64,000 nt of DNA from Diplodia intermedia (Eukaryota; Ascomycota; Dothideomycetes; Botryosphaeriales; Botryosphaeriaceae). The translations under genes were made by a program, and so were the position numbers. The notes under the pieces are model-generated. The model had not been told where the DNA came from. It saw only the letters and a list, made by a program, of their open reading frames with translations, and searched no databases. This document shows, in pieces, positions 11,602 through 22,753 of the stretch (within the stretch, counting starts at the first letter, position 1; each line of letters starts with the position of its first letter). The stretch lies in the NCBI GenBank assembly GCA_021495925.1, contig JAKEKT010000065.1, positions 62,001 to 126,000 of the forward strand, given 5' to 3'.

Positions 11602-12497
11602 GGCGACGGTGGGGTATCTCGTGAAAGGAACTAAAGAAAGAGTAAAGGGTGAGGCTAAGCTGGCGACGGCTCAGACGAGCTCGGCAAGTAATTCTGCTGT
11701 GGTGGGCTGGTGGTTAGTGGAGGTTCGTCAAGGTGTTGGGCAGAGATGTTTGGAAATGGAAGCAGCGACTGTTGGTAAACAAGCGCCAAGCCACTAGCCG
11801 TCGCGACGCAACACGTGCCGCCACTTGGCCTCCACGCGTCACCCCTGCACGGGTACTTGCCACTATCGGTTGGCTTGACACATTATTCAGATCCGTGGAT
11901 TTGATTCATTGACGGATGCTTGACTTCTTGCAAGATCTAACTACAAGAAAACTCATCAGGCGTTCGTTTGGACTATTAGGAACGCATGAAACGCATCCTT
12001 ATGGCCCGCCTTCATAGGTCGTAAACATGGCATCGTTAAAGCAGTCACGTACAAGGAAAAAACAGAGCATTGAAACAACCGAGCCAGCAGGAGGACGAGA
12101 ATGGAGTAAGAGCCGTGTCGAGTGGGGACGGATAGCCTGGGGTGTGCGCCGGGGATATGCAATTCCTGTGATGCGCGAAACAACTGATGCTGCTGCTGTC
12201 AGAAACGCAGGAGTGCCCCGCCAAGAACGCAAAAGGGAAAGATCGAAAATAAACTAGAGAGAATTAAAGAAATGAAAGAATTCTGAAAGGTCGTCGCTTT
12301 CGTCGTCGTCAGAAATCTAAGGAAACTCGGCTCGCCTTCTTGCGCCTGCAGCATAAGACATCATCGACAGGGTCGCACCTCTACGAAATTGAATCAGCTC
12401 GTGGCCATCGCCGTACGCCGGGAGTCGTATGCCGCAATCGCTATGCAAAGTCAACGCTCTTTGTGCAGTCCAACGCCAGTCATGCAAAGTAGTCAAG
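11602..12497. other. Intergenic region, BUB1 promoter
   Basis: About 0.9 kb between the BUB1 start codon and the stop codon of the next minus-strand gene. A 76-codon plus-strand frame (12027-12257) starts with ATG and is basic, but shows no family features. No gene is called. Confidence 0.4.
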
Positions 12498-14396
12498 CTA
12501 GCTCCCTAAGCCGCCAATACGCTCCTCGAAACTTGCCGACTCCTCAAATAGGCGGTGCGACGTCATCCGGGGGAATGTGTTGTTCATGTTGCTGGTCGAA
12601 GGCCGCCCACAGAATGGAGACCCCAACCGTCTCGCTGGGTCTGCCGAAGGTTGTGGGGCCAATTCCGGCCGATCTTCCTGTTCGACCCTCATCGGCGATC
12701 CACTTGATTGGTCAAACGATGACGGAGGCGTGAACAGTGCGGACAGGTGCCTCGCACCACGATTCATATCGCCCAAGCTGAAGCCACGGGCCCGCACACG
12801 GCGGTTGCTGATTTCAGCTGGAGCACCAAACAACTCCTGCAGGATGTTCTGTCCTACATGCGGATTCTCGGCGTTTTGTAGATCTTCCAAGTATTGCTGG
12901 GCTCTGCGTTTGAACGATCGAGTAATGGGAATTGGGGCATGCAGTTCGACAGGAGGATCAAGCATCGGCTGAGGCTGGGAAACCGGCCTGACGGTTTGTG
13001 TATAGTGACGCGGCTTCTGGGGCATGGCAGCAAACGGAGAAGCAAGAGAAGAGCTAGATGAGTGTCCAGACACAGGGCTTCCGAGACCGAGGCCAGACTG
13101 GAGTGACTGGCTCTTCTGGTGGGCATTAGAGCGAGCATTCTGCTGTCCAAGCCATTCATCATCCGGAGCTCGCTGAGGTTCATCAGCTGCCAGTGCATGA
13201 AGGGGGTTGCCCATCTGCATCATGGCAGAGGTACTCGTGCTCAATGAAACATTCATGTCGCGAGTAGAGAATGAATCCGACGCACTGTTCCAATCCGCAG
13301 GCTGGGCAGGTTCAAAGGGTGAGGTCATTGGGGCAGTTCCTGAGCTTGGCTGAGAGCGTGGAGAAGAAGATGGGAACGGGGATGGTGTCCGGGTTTTTAG
13401 GAGCCGCTGATAATGAGCGGCTAACATGGGCTGACGCTTGCTGAGCTTGCGGAGTCTTCCACGTGCAGCTGCTTCTGAACGAGGCCACTTGATTCCGGGT
13501 TTCGGAATGTCATGGGTTGTAGGTGTGTTGCTGCCACTACGTCCATTCCTCGCGTACGGGGTATTTTGCTTCGCAGCCACAGCACCCCTCCATGTCTTCT
13601 TGGCTTGCCGTGCAACCTTGGTGCAAATACCCAGGGGGGGAACGGTTCCAGGTAGCATTTTGAATGGCGTGACGGTGGGGTCTTGTAGACACATCATGTA
13701 AGTCAACCAAAGATGGTCATCCATTGCTTTGGTCCAAACAGTGTCTTTGCGAGTCCTGATACGCTTTGCGGGTCGCTCGGTGTTGTACGCCTGCAGAGGC
13801 GATGAGGGAGGGAAATGGCTGGGCTTGGGCTCCGGAAAGACAAATGGGTCTGAGTTGTCACTCTCGGGGCTTGTGCAGCTGCCGCCGTACGAATCCGTGC
13901 TGCCACGGGAGGAGACAGAGGAATCAGAAATACCGGAACACGCAGACGACGGGCGACTGATGCTCCCGGCCTGGCTTTCAATGTCCGCATCGCGGTGGAA
14001 ATGTCCAGTGCTGATCCCCTCCATCTCGGTCTGGGCCACTGGGGTCTTGGGTGGAGAGAATAGGCGGAATGCGTTGGGGGTTGGAGCAAGATAGCCTCGA
14101 TCAGGCTCAGAAGGCGTATCTGAGAAAGGTGCGTAAGGCGTGTCGAATCCAGGCTCAGGAGCTTCAATTGTTGGGATAGGCAAGTCTTTCGACGCGTGCG
14201 AGAAGTTGGTAGGCGCGTACGTTGGCAAAGCACGCCTGCGGCGTCTGACTCGGTAGCCCTGGCGAGGAAGTTGAGGTGGTTCTGTTGGTTCTTCGGCGCA
14301 CTCGGGTTCCGGTGTCCGTGGTTGTTCGCCGTCCGTGTAGTGGAAGGTGAAGTTCTTCGGTAACGTAACTGAGAGATGAGGCCGTACGGGAGGCAT
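12498..14396 (-). CDS. Conserved fungal protein with Trp-rich SANT/homeodomain-like segment, putative nuclear regulator
   Basis: A single-exon protein of 632 residues starting at the ATG at 14396 (MPPVRPHLSV); the open frame continues upstream only through a GTG. Most of the protein is low-complexity Ser/Pro/Gln/Thr sequence. A compact conserved-looking block lies at about residues 213-275: basic KRIRTRKDT, then WTKAMDDHLWLTYMMCLQDP, PFKMLPGTVPPLGICTKVARQAKKTWRG, and soon after a second basic patch with IKWPRSEAAARGRLRKL. The regularly spaced tryptophans resemble a Myb/SANT or TEA-like DNA-binding fold, but I cannot name the family. A C-terminal SLGDMNRGARHLSALFTPP motif looks like a short interaction motif. 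A nuclear, transcription-related role is inference only. Confidence 0.8.
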   Translation of the reverse strand: MPPVRPHLSVTLPKNFTFHYTDGEQPRTPEPECAEEPTEPPQLPRQGYRVRRRRRALPTYAPTNFSHASKDLPIPTIEAPEPGFDTPYAPFSDTPSEPDRGYLAPTPNAFRLFSPPKTPVAQTEMEGISTGHFHRDADIESQAGSISRPSSACSGISDSSVSSRGSTDSYGGSCTSPESDNSDPFVFPEPKPSHFPPSSPLQAYNTERPAKRIRTRKDTVWTKAMDDHLWLTYMMCLQDPTVTPFKMLPGTVPPLGICTKVARQAKKTWRGAVAAKQNTPYARNGRSGSNTPTTHDIPKPGIKWPRSEAAARGRLRKLSKRQPMLAAHYQRLLKTRTPSPFPSSSPRSQPSSGTAPMTSPFEPAQPADWNSASDSFSTRDMNVSLSTSTSAMMQMGNPLHALAADEPQRAPDDEWLGQQNARSNAHQKSQSLQSGLGLGSPVSGHSSSSSLASPFAAMPQKPRHYTQTVRPVSQPQPMLDPPVELHAPIPITRSFKRRAQQYLEDLQNAENPHVGQNILQELFGAPAEISNRRVRARGFSLGDMNRGARHLSALFTPPSSFDQSSGSPMRVEQEDRPELAPQPSADPARRLGSPFCGRPSTSNMNNTFPRMTSHRLFEESASFEERIGGLGS

Positions 14397-15247
14397 TTTG
14401 ATCGGCGATATATAAGATGACCGGTAAGGAATCAAGTTTCGGAGATTGTGTTTATCCCTTGATTGTCGTCCACCAAACAGAGAGAGCACGTGTGGTATCT
14501 GTTATCGGCCTCCTTGCAGGATGAATTCCAACGACACGGTGACGGCCAATCGAAGCCCAGAAAGCTTGGAGAGTCTTGTTGTTCGCTAGCGAAGCTGATC
14601 GGGATGCCTCTGTGCTCGCGCGAGAATCTAATCACGCTGTCGTCCGGCCAGGCGCAATGTTTTGATTCGGTGTTTGGCGACTGGAGTCCTCCTTAGCTGT
14701 CGCGGATACGTGGCGCACGCGTCTCTCGACCTGCCTGGGTGTCGCGAGTCGTGCCCGGTCGGAAGATCAACGAGGAAAGGCGGTGGAGCGAGTGTGGTGG
14801 TAATGAGTGTGGATGCGACAGCAGCGCGCGCAGTGTCGCTGGAGCAACTCGAGTTGTTCCGCCAAAGGAAAAGTGGAGATACGGCAAGGTAGATCGCGGG
14901 TGGGCGTGTGCGATAGAAGGAACCCAGGCGACGGAGCGGTGGCTGGGCAGAGGGACGTCGTCGTGGGAGGCGCAGATAGGCGGGCGACCGGCTGCGCAGC
15001 GATGAGCAGGCTGGTGGTTGCTACTGGCGAAGGTCGCAGAGTAGGCGCTTGTCACGGCGTAATGCGCATGGCCGGGAGAGGGTGGTGGGCGGCGGTCTGG
15101 GGGGAAGGCGAGCGATGTAGCGACAAAGCGGAGAGGTGGTGAGGCGGGCGAGGGTCGATGCGACGGGCAAGATGTGGAAGCGGCGATGCGCCTGGCGGCT
15201 GCCGTCCGCGCTAACATCACAATAGCGCCACCCTGGCTCATGGCACG

Positions 15248-15315
15248 GCTTACAGGAAGGCTTCACACCGATTCGAACACCGCTTACAGGAAAGCTTCAC
15301 ACCGATTCGAACTCC
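15248..15315. repeat. Two tandem copies of a 34-bp unit
   Basis: Two adjacent 34-bp copies (15248-15281 and 15282-15315), each containing TTACAGGAA, then GCTTCACACC and GATTCGAAC. They differ at a few positions. The GATTCGAAC core resembles a reversed tRNA B box, but flanking bases do not form a T-arm, so this is not a tRNA. Confidence 0.8.
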
Positions 15316-15784
15316 ACCAGCAGGCCAGCAGACCCTGAATATTGAAAGCGCAATGCCAGCCGACGCCCGCACCGGCCCAGCCGCCGCCGACGTAGCAGCA
15401 GCCGTCGCAGCACGCAGCCTCACGGCAGCAACAGCGTCGCAGCAGCCGCCAGAAGCAGGAACCGAAAACGGCGGTCTGTCTGCGCGGCACCCGACGAAGG
15501 ACGACGGCCACGCCATGCGCGCCTATCAACAGCCCTCGCGGCGCAGGCTGTCCTGCCAGACGCCCTTCGCGGCGATTGGCTGCCCGCGCACCGCAGCACA
15601 GCGCGGAGGCCTCCACCCACCCCGGCCGCTGTGACATGCCAGCCCGACACGGTTAGCGTTCTGACGCGCGACGGACGCGTCGACGCGTTTTGGTGGGTCA
15701 TCCGGCCTCAACGGACGGGCTCCTCTCCAGTCCCCCGTGTTGCGTCGCGACCGGTTCGCCCCAGAAACAGCGCTGGGAAGGGGT

Positions 15785-15820
15785 GGTGCGCAGGCTGGTG
15801 CGCAGGCTGGTGCGCAGGCT
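15785..15820. repeat. Three tandem copies of a 12-bp unit
   Basis: GGTGCGCAGGCT is repeated three times in a row inside the gene-poor interval. Simple minisatellite; no function is suggested by context. Confidence 0.8.
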
Positions 15821-18800
15821 GATTGTCTCCTGCGAGGCCGTTGGGCTCTATGCAAGGCCTTGCGTTGTAGTGTTTCGCCGGCCAGCCTCGCGCGCCGTCA
15901 AAGCGCGACGCGGCCGCCGATCAGGCGGACATGGAGCGCACGCCGTCCAGGCCGGAGATCCTCGACGGGAGGCACGGACACTTACAGAGTTGGCCGCTGG
16001 CATCTGCAGACTCGAGCGCTACCCAATCGCTCTGCTTCCATCGCCCGCGCCGTTGGCACAGCATCGTGCCATGCATACATACGTGGTCGCTGCTTCGGTC
16101 GTGGTCGTGCAGCTATCACTCTGCTTCCTGCACTGCATCCGATCACGTCCCAGAGCCCGCCAGCTTCCCCTCATGCGGCGTCCGACAGGGCCCTACGTGG
16201 TGATCCACGTTGTCCGTGGGTTGGCATGTTGTGAGGAGAAGCGGAGTTACGGTGTCTCAGCTGTCCCCGCTCCGGCAGTGGCATGCACCAAGATCTCCCA
16301 GCCGTCTCAATTCGCAGCGATCAATCTTGGATGGCGTTGGGGGGCTTGGTGCGATAAAAATAAGAAGCGGCTGATGTCGAGCGGGCACGACGCCTCCCGG
16401 CCAGCCGTCCCCCCTCGAGTAAGCTTCCCTCGGCTTCCCTCTCGCTTCCGTGACTGCAGGCCGTGGCTCTATCATCCCTCCGTTGTCCTTTTTCTTCGTC
16501 ATTCATCGCTTTCTAGTCCCAGAATCATGAAACGCATGGTACGATAGCCGTGCATTCAGTTCGTTGTCGCCTGAAACGCAGGCATAGGGTGGTCAGCGCG
16601 CAGGAACCACATCTGCTTCCCATGGGAGGGCCTTGCCGACCACGCAGGAACTCGTTGGGGCTATGCAGCCCTGCCAGGCGACGGCATGTCGTCTGCGCAA
16701 AGGCTCGATCCGAGCCATATCCGTCCAGAGGCCATCTTCTTCAGAAGGGGGACTGGGCAGTGCGGCAGGGCGGACGGGTGCGCATGTGGCCACCAGGCTA
16801 GGATCTCGATGACGCCGGATGATCACTCAAGTGCACCCGAGGGTGCTCTGGCCGCAGCCTACGGTATAGCACGTGAGGAGCTGCCACGACGGACACTAGG
16901 TTGATCGTTGACGCACTGCGTTTGTAGCGACTCAACGGCCATCCTAGCAAACGGCGATTCACACTATCCTGGCTTGATTTAGGAGGATCGAACATGAGTT
17001 TCCAGCCTTCTGCCAGCTCAATCGCCTTTCCCGTTGCACGGCACATCAATAGCGAAGGCACGCCTTGCGACCTGTGCCTAAAGAATGCGGAATGAGCGCG
17101 CCGCACGCCCTTCTTCATCGACAACGAAGCATTCTCGACGTCACCAGACGAGATGCGCTAGCAACGGCTTGGCTCCGGGCTACTTTGAAGACTACATCAC
17201 AATCTGTGTTTAGTGTATTCTTTCACAGTGGTTCATATCCCGTTGCCATCCATTCCGCGCAATCGATGGTTTATTTTTGGTGACGTCCACGTTGCACGTA
17301 GTCAAATGTTCGGCGTTTGTTTTGACGACGATCCAGGATTCCCCGAGCAGCTGATATGGTATGGCCGGAGATACGGGAGGCCGCCAACACAATGATGAGC
17401 CGACTGCCACCCTCGGCTGAGCTTACGTGACTACATCGCCGCCTAGAGTCTGATGGGCGGTGTCCTCACCTAGAGACCTGGTGAAGTGGGGGAGATTCAA
17501 GGATATCCAGTCCCGACTTAGCTCGCTGCAGTCCCGGAAAGGATCATGGATACGCTAGCCGTGGAGTAGCGAAAGAGGAAAACCACTTGTTTACTCCAAT
17601 TCGGGAGAACACGAGTCCTCGGAGATGGGTCAAGGCATGCCAGCCATTGAGACGAATCATGCTCAGCCTCCTGCTGACCGGTGAGCGGCTCTAAAATGTC
17701 TCGCATTTTCACGTGTGTCCTTTCTTCTCTCCGTTCCTGTTTTCGCGGCGACGCAGCACAGCAGCTTGCCCAAGACCCGCATGAGGTAGGTACCGTACCA
17801 TCTCACCTCCCACTTCTCATCCACACACTCGCGCAAAACATCCCGAACGTCGCACGATTCTCGCTCTTGTTGTTGTTATTGTTCAACCTTGCACCACCTG
17901 CTTTGCTCAGCATAGCGTTACGGGCACTGCGGGGCAACCACGCTACCACGGCAGCAAAGCAGGGCATGCAGCACAACAGCGGCTACCAATCGACGCATGG
18001 CCGGAGCTTCCTGCGGCCAGCTGCAGCCGGAACGAGCGTCGACACTGCATGGCGTTCGCTTTGTCCTTTTCTTGCAGCTTCATGCGACGCCATGGGCCGT
18101 TCCTGCCGCCTGCTTATTCTTTGCTTTTTCCCCAGCCCTCCGGCCCTGGATTGGTGGAGAGACAAAGGTCTCGGCCTTCCATTGGCAAGTCATTTCCGGC
18201 CTGCAGATGCGTGTGGTGCGGTGTGGCGCTTCGTCATGGGGGGCTCTGCGTGACGGTAGCAGCAAGCTTTTTCCTTGGAGAGAGACGTGTGCCGTTTGTT
18301 ATTGTGTTACCGGTTGCGGCCAATTTGGTCCCGGGGCGGAGAAGGAGACGCAAATTAGCTCCAAGACAAACAAATTATCCAAGATAAGAATGAAAAGGCA
18401 TGATTGGCTTGAAGCATTGGAAGTTGACAAGACAGTGATCCTGTACAGAAACTCCTTACAACCTTTCCTACCCCTGAACAATCCCAAGGTTGCTTGCTGT
18501 ACATGATTTGGTCCTAAGGGTGATAGAGCATCGGACACATCGCGCAAACCTCCAAGCCGTAGCTTGCTTTCTGCCATGGCTCCGATGATTAGAGGGGCTT
18601 ACGCTGCTGAACTCGCCCCTCTTTCGACAGAGCCGTGTTTTGCAAAGGTGCTTCAACCCCTCTCCGAGACAGAAGCAGGTAGAACAAGGCCTGCAACTCA
18701 CCGCTAGTCGGCTCTCTCCGTTTCCCTCATCCTTGAATTTCCCGGTGTCTGATAGCGTCAGGCTATAACTTACTCCATCTGAAGCAGAGCCAACTCCTTG

Positions 18801-19334
18801 TATTTGTGTTGAAGACCAAGCAAGCTTGGTCGCAGAGGCGTTGCAGTATCACGGTACAACAAGGCTCACGAACGGGGGCCTTGCCTTTCCGAGACATACA
18901 TTCATGTTACAGCAAGGACACGGAAAACGTCAAACATCCTCATGAAACTGGCGATTCCATCCGCTGTGGATTGCTGTCAGGCTAGATGAAGCGAGAAGGG
19001 AGGAACATCTACACGCAGACACGGATGGAAAAAGCAGACAGCGTGTCAGAAGGTGGCAAACTAGGGGGTGAAAGTGTAGTGGCGTAACATAGCATACCAG
19101 CGCCTGTCTCCTTTTGTCTCTTACCAAACCAAGCACCTCCCGAGTCCGCATCCAGCCCCAGAGAAGAGAGACAAGAGAAAAGAAGATGACACCAGGAGTC
19201 CATGCAGAAATCTGCCTGTTAGCATCAAACAACTCGAAGACGCATACTTTCGCCGCTCTATGATGGATCGTATGGTACAAATAAGGAAGATGAAAAAGAG
19301 GCTTTGACAATAATAACGTGCAGAGTACTTTCCT

Positions 19335-20765
19335 TTACTTCCTCCGCTTCATGACCTTGGTGCACATCTCGACAAGACCTTCCTTGGCTTCGCTGGTAGG
19401 GAAGCCGCTGATGGCCTGGATGGCATTATCAACATACTGCTGGGCCAACGCGCGGGTCTGCTCCAGACCGCTGCTGCGCGCCACGAGTTCTCTCGCCTGT
19501 CAATCCGATTAGCTTCTGTCTCAGCCACAGGACCGGACCGGACCATTCCCCTTTAGACTCACCTTCTGAACATCTCCAGGCCGCGAGAACTTCCTTCCCA
19601 CCAAGGCGCCCAGCTCCGCATTGCCCTTCCACGCAAAAAGCAACGGCGCGGTCGCCAGCCCCAGTTCCAAGTCCGCGCCGGCCGGCTTGCCCAGCTCCTC
19701 CGCGGTGATGGTGTAATCCAGCATGTCGTCGACGAGCTGGAACGCCATGCCGAGGTTCTTGCCGTACTGGTACGCGGCCTCGACGACGTCGGGCGCGCCG
19801 CCGCCCAGGATGGCGGCGGCGCGGCAGCTCTTGCTGATCAAGCTGGCGCTCTTGAGGTACGTCTTCTGCAGGTAGTACGTGAGCGTGTCCTCGGTGAAGG
19901 CCGGGTGCTTCTCGTCGCGCGCCGTGTTCTTGAGCTGCATGAACTCGCCCTCGATCAGGTTGGCGATGACGGTCGCCAGCAGCTCCGTCACCTCCGGGTC
20001 GCGCAGCCGCGCCAGCGCCACCGACGCCCGCCCCAGCAGAAAGTCGCCCGCCAGCACCGTCATCTTGTTGCCAAACTCGATGTTGGCCGAGGCCGCGCCT
20101 CGCCGCGCCTCCGAGTGGTCGATGACGTCGTCGTGCAGCAGCGACGCCGTGTGGATGAGCTCCGTGATCTCCGCTAACCGACGCTGCGAGGGCAGGATGT
20201 CCGAGTCGTCCGGGCGGTAGGTGTTGTCAATGGAGTTTTGCGAGGTGATGGGCGTGTTCTCGGGGGCGGCGGGGTTCTCGTCGACGAGGACGTTGGGCGG
20301 GGCAATGGAGCGGTCGACATTATGGGCGGAGGGGCGGTCGTTGCTGGGGATTAATGCGGTTGCGCGCGACATGAGCAGCACGAGCATGGGCCGGACGTAT
20401 TTACCCTCGGACTGGGTGTAGTATTTGGCCACGGTATCAAGGGTAGGGTGTCCGGAGCCGAGCAATTGGCGTATATTCTTAGTGAGAAACTTCATCTCTT
20501 TGGCAACAGAGCGCAATGGGTCCACCGAGATGGGCGCCGACGGGTCCGGAGCCGAGTTCTTAAAAATCTGTTGAGCGGCAACGGCGACGGCGGCCCAGTT
20601 GGAGCTCTCTCGCCGCCGCGAGGGGTGATAGAAGACGGACATGGCGGAGGCAGACTGTATGGCGGGGGAAGAGCGTAAGCATCGCGAGCAAAGAGATATC
20701 CGCGGGCGATGAGCGGCAACGACGCTCTGGGCCAGCGCCGGGCTACGTGCTGCGCGGGCGGCCAT
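19335..20765 (-). CDS. COQ1: Mitochondrial polyprenyl diphosphate synthase for ubiquinone side chain (COQ1)
   Basis: Makes the long polyprenyl tail of coenzyme Q from isopentenyl diphosphate in the mitochondrial matrix. Two exons: 20765-19563 and 19496-19335, joined in phase 0 (GTGAGT donor, GACAG acceptor), giving 454 residues. Residues 1-45 are Arg/Ala/Ser-rich without acids, a typical mitochondrial presequence. GKYVRPMLVLLMSRA (121-135) is the substrate region; the first aspartate-rich motif LLHDDVIDHSEARRG has DDVID at 212-216; the second, DDMLD, is at 346-350, followed by GKPAGADLELGLATAP. Both metal-binding motifs are intact, so the enzyme should be active. A poorly conserved insertion at about 140-190 is common in fungal homologues. 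The frame is open upstream of 20765 but has no ATG there. Divergent from the next gene with 254 bp between start codons. Confidence 0.95.
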
Positions 20766-21019
20766 TGTGGATGGTGGCGCAGGGTTGTAGAGGCGAATTG
20801 AGCAGGATCCGGGGCTGAGCTGGACCGGGACGAGGTGGCCGCGGTCGCAGACGTTAAGTGTTGCGGGCAGCCAGCAAAACGGTTGCACGCGAGGGTCAGA
20901 CGGCGCGAGTCGGGAAAATCGAACAGGGATCTTGCGCCAAGGCCGAGCCTGAGCTCTGAGCTCCAGCACCCGCAGAGCCGCAGGCAATCACTGCTCCACA
21001 CCACCATCTACCCGCCGCA
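20766..21019. promoter_or_regulatory. Shared bidirectional promoter of COQ1 and the VMA12-like gene
   Basis: 254 bp separate the start codons of two divergent genes, so this stretch must contain both leaders and both promoters. No TATA box is evident. Shared control is inference from spacing. Confidence 0.55.
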
Positions 21020-21916
21020 ATGGTCCTCCTCACAATGACCCCGTCCATCGTGGCCGCGGTCAAACACTACCAAGCCGTCTCCGGCCCCGAGCAAGCGCAG
21101 AAACTGCAGCTCGGCGGGGAGCCGCAGCTCAGCGACCCGGAGCCCGGCAAGCCCATCTCGCACGCACAGCTAATCGACATCTCCGACTTTCTAAAGGCTC
21201 GTGCGGCACAGCACGATGACGACAGCGAAGAAGCCGCTTCAACGCCCTCTGCTCTCAACCATCTCCTTCGCGGCTCCAGAATCTACGTGCCACCGCCTCC
21301 GCCAAAGCCTGAGCCCGTAAGCACCCGGAGATGCCAATGTGCCCGCTACGCTGACAGCTTGCTTTTGCAGAGCAATGAGTACAAGCAGTTGATGGCTCGC
21401 CTCCGCAAGGAAGAGGAAGCCCGCGCTTACGAACGCATGCTGAATCCACCCCAACCCACGGAGACGTTCGGCCAGCGCTTCCCGGCATCGAACGCCGCCA
21501 ACCTCTTCGCTGCGCGTCCGATGGATAGCTATGCTAGCAACGATGAAGATGACGAAGTTACATACGCCGACATCAACAGGCAGGTGGCTCTCATCATCAA
21601 CGTTTTAGTATCTATCATCGCCTGCAGCTGTGCTATATGGATGGCTGCAAGGTACTGGAGTACACCGGCGCGCCTGGCGCTGAGCATGACAGGAAGCACC
21701 GTCGTGGCGGTCGCGGAGGTGGTTATCTACATGGGATACCTCAGGAAGATAAAAGAAGCAAAGGTCGAGGAAAAGAAGAAGCCGGAAGTCAAGGAGATTG
21801 CCGAGACATGGGTGATCGAGGGCGGCAGCGAAAAGAAGAGCATTGCTGTACAGAATACCGCGGTAGCCAGTGATGAAGCGGACACCGTACGACAGAGGAA
21901 GGGAAAGCAGAAGTAA
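21020..21916 (+). CDS. VMA12: V-ATPase assembly factor, VMA12/TMEM199-like ER membrane protein
   Basis: Likely ER-resident factor needed to assemble the V0 sector of the vacuolar proton pump. Two exons: 21020-21316 and 21371-21916, joined in phase 0 at a GTAAGC donor and TTGCAG acceptor with a GCTGAC branch point, giving 280 residues. A cytosolic N-terminal half ends in a Pro-rich stretch; exon 2 opens with SNEYKQLMARLRKEEEARAYERM, the conserved helix of this family (residues 100-122). Two membrane spans follow at about 171-192 and 202-223, separated by a short lumenal loop, then a Lys/Glu-rich cytosolic tail ending in KGKQK. The tail resembles ER retrieval signals but lacks a strict KKXX. 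Family is well supported by the helix plus two-span hairpin; the symbol is by analogy. Confidence 0.85.
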   Translation: MVLLTMTPSIVAAVKHYQAVSGPEQAQKLQLGGEPQLSDPEPGKPISHAQLIDISDFLKARAAQHDDDSEEAASTPSALNHLLRGSRIYVPPPPPKPEPVSTRRCQCARYADSLLLQSNEYKQLMARLRKEEEARAYERMLNPPQPTETFGQRFPASNAANLFAARPMDSYASNDEDDEVTYADINRQVALIINVLVSIIACSCAIWMAARYWSTPARLALSMTGSTVVAVAEVVIYMGYLRKIKEAKVEEKKKPEVKEIAETWVIEGGSEKKSIAVQNTAVASDEADTVRQRKGKQK

Positions 21917-22021
21917 ACTGTCGAAAGCAAAAATAAGAATTGTAATCCTACCAGTCCTTCCGCATGCTGGACATGACTATTGAATGCACTCGAGAACAGG
22001 GGAAGAATCTCTCTTAAACGG

Positions 22022-22720
22022 CTATCTCTGCAGCTCCATCGCTGACCGGCCCCTCTTCTCACCCGGATCCGTATCCACGTCCTCAGGTATCTCATGCATT
22101 CCATGTACCTCAGCGTCCTCTTCTGAAAGAACTCCAGCAGTGCTCTTCCCATCCCACATCACTGGCTTCTCCCTTGCGCCCCTATGGTACGCCTCGGCCA
22201 ATAGCCCTTTCAGTTTTTCGATCTTATTGCTCCGTCTAAGATTCCCGGCACCAGCTTCAACCGCGAGCCTCCTCTCCACCACTCGCTCATGAGCCGCCAT
22301 CGAGTCCCGGACCTGCTCCAGCCTAGTCTTGATCGACTTCAAGGTATCTCTCCCCGACGACTTACTTGCCACACTTACGCCATCGAGCGCGGGTGTGGGT
22401 GGACTGCTCTGCCTCCCGGGGCTCATCGTTGTTCTGGGTGTCTTAGCGCTTTCCCCCTGCTCGCCATCGCGAACATCTGGGAGAGGCAGCGCAGCGGGCA
22501 TCTTTCCCTGTTCCCCACTTTCCCGCATACTCGCCGCTGTGTTTTCACTGTCCGGGACTCTGTCATTGCCCGGCACAAAGCGATCCGCAACTTCACTGGG
22601 TGTGTGGTGCACACTATTCCCCGGCGTGACCGGCGTCGTCGGATACAGACTCGCGGAAGAAGCACAGTCGGACCTCTCGCTATCAAGAATAGCAAGGGCA
22701 GGAGATGGTGGGAGAGGCGT

Positions 22721-22753
<33 letters not shown>

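Larger units (their letters stand above)
14397..19334. other. Long gene-poor interval
   Basis: Nearly 5 kb with no supportable protein-coding gene. Open frames of up to 285 codons occur (for example 15690-16547 plus, 17681-18253 plus, 14693-15241 minus), but they are Arg/Pro/Ala-rich, overlap each other on both strands and contain no recognisable domain. Two short tandem repeats lie at 15248-15315 and 15785-15820. No tRNA, rRNA or transposon termini were recognised. The interval carries the promoter of the SANT-like gene at its left end and the COQ1 3' flank at its right end. Confidence 0.5.

Noticed and set aside
14693..15241. A 182-codon minus-strand frame in the 14.4-19.3 kb interval
   Set aside because: Pro/Ser/His/Arg-rich low-complexity translation with overlapping frames on the opposite strand; no domain or splice structure.
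15248..15315. Possible tRNA genes at the two GATTCGAAC elements
   Set aside because: Flanking bases do not form a T stem and no A box lies at the right distance; they are copies of a 34-bp tandem repeat.
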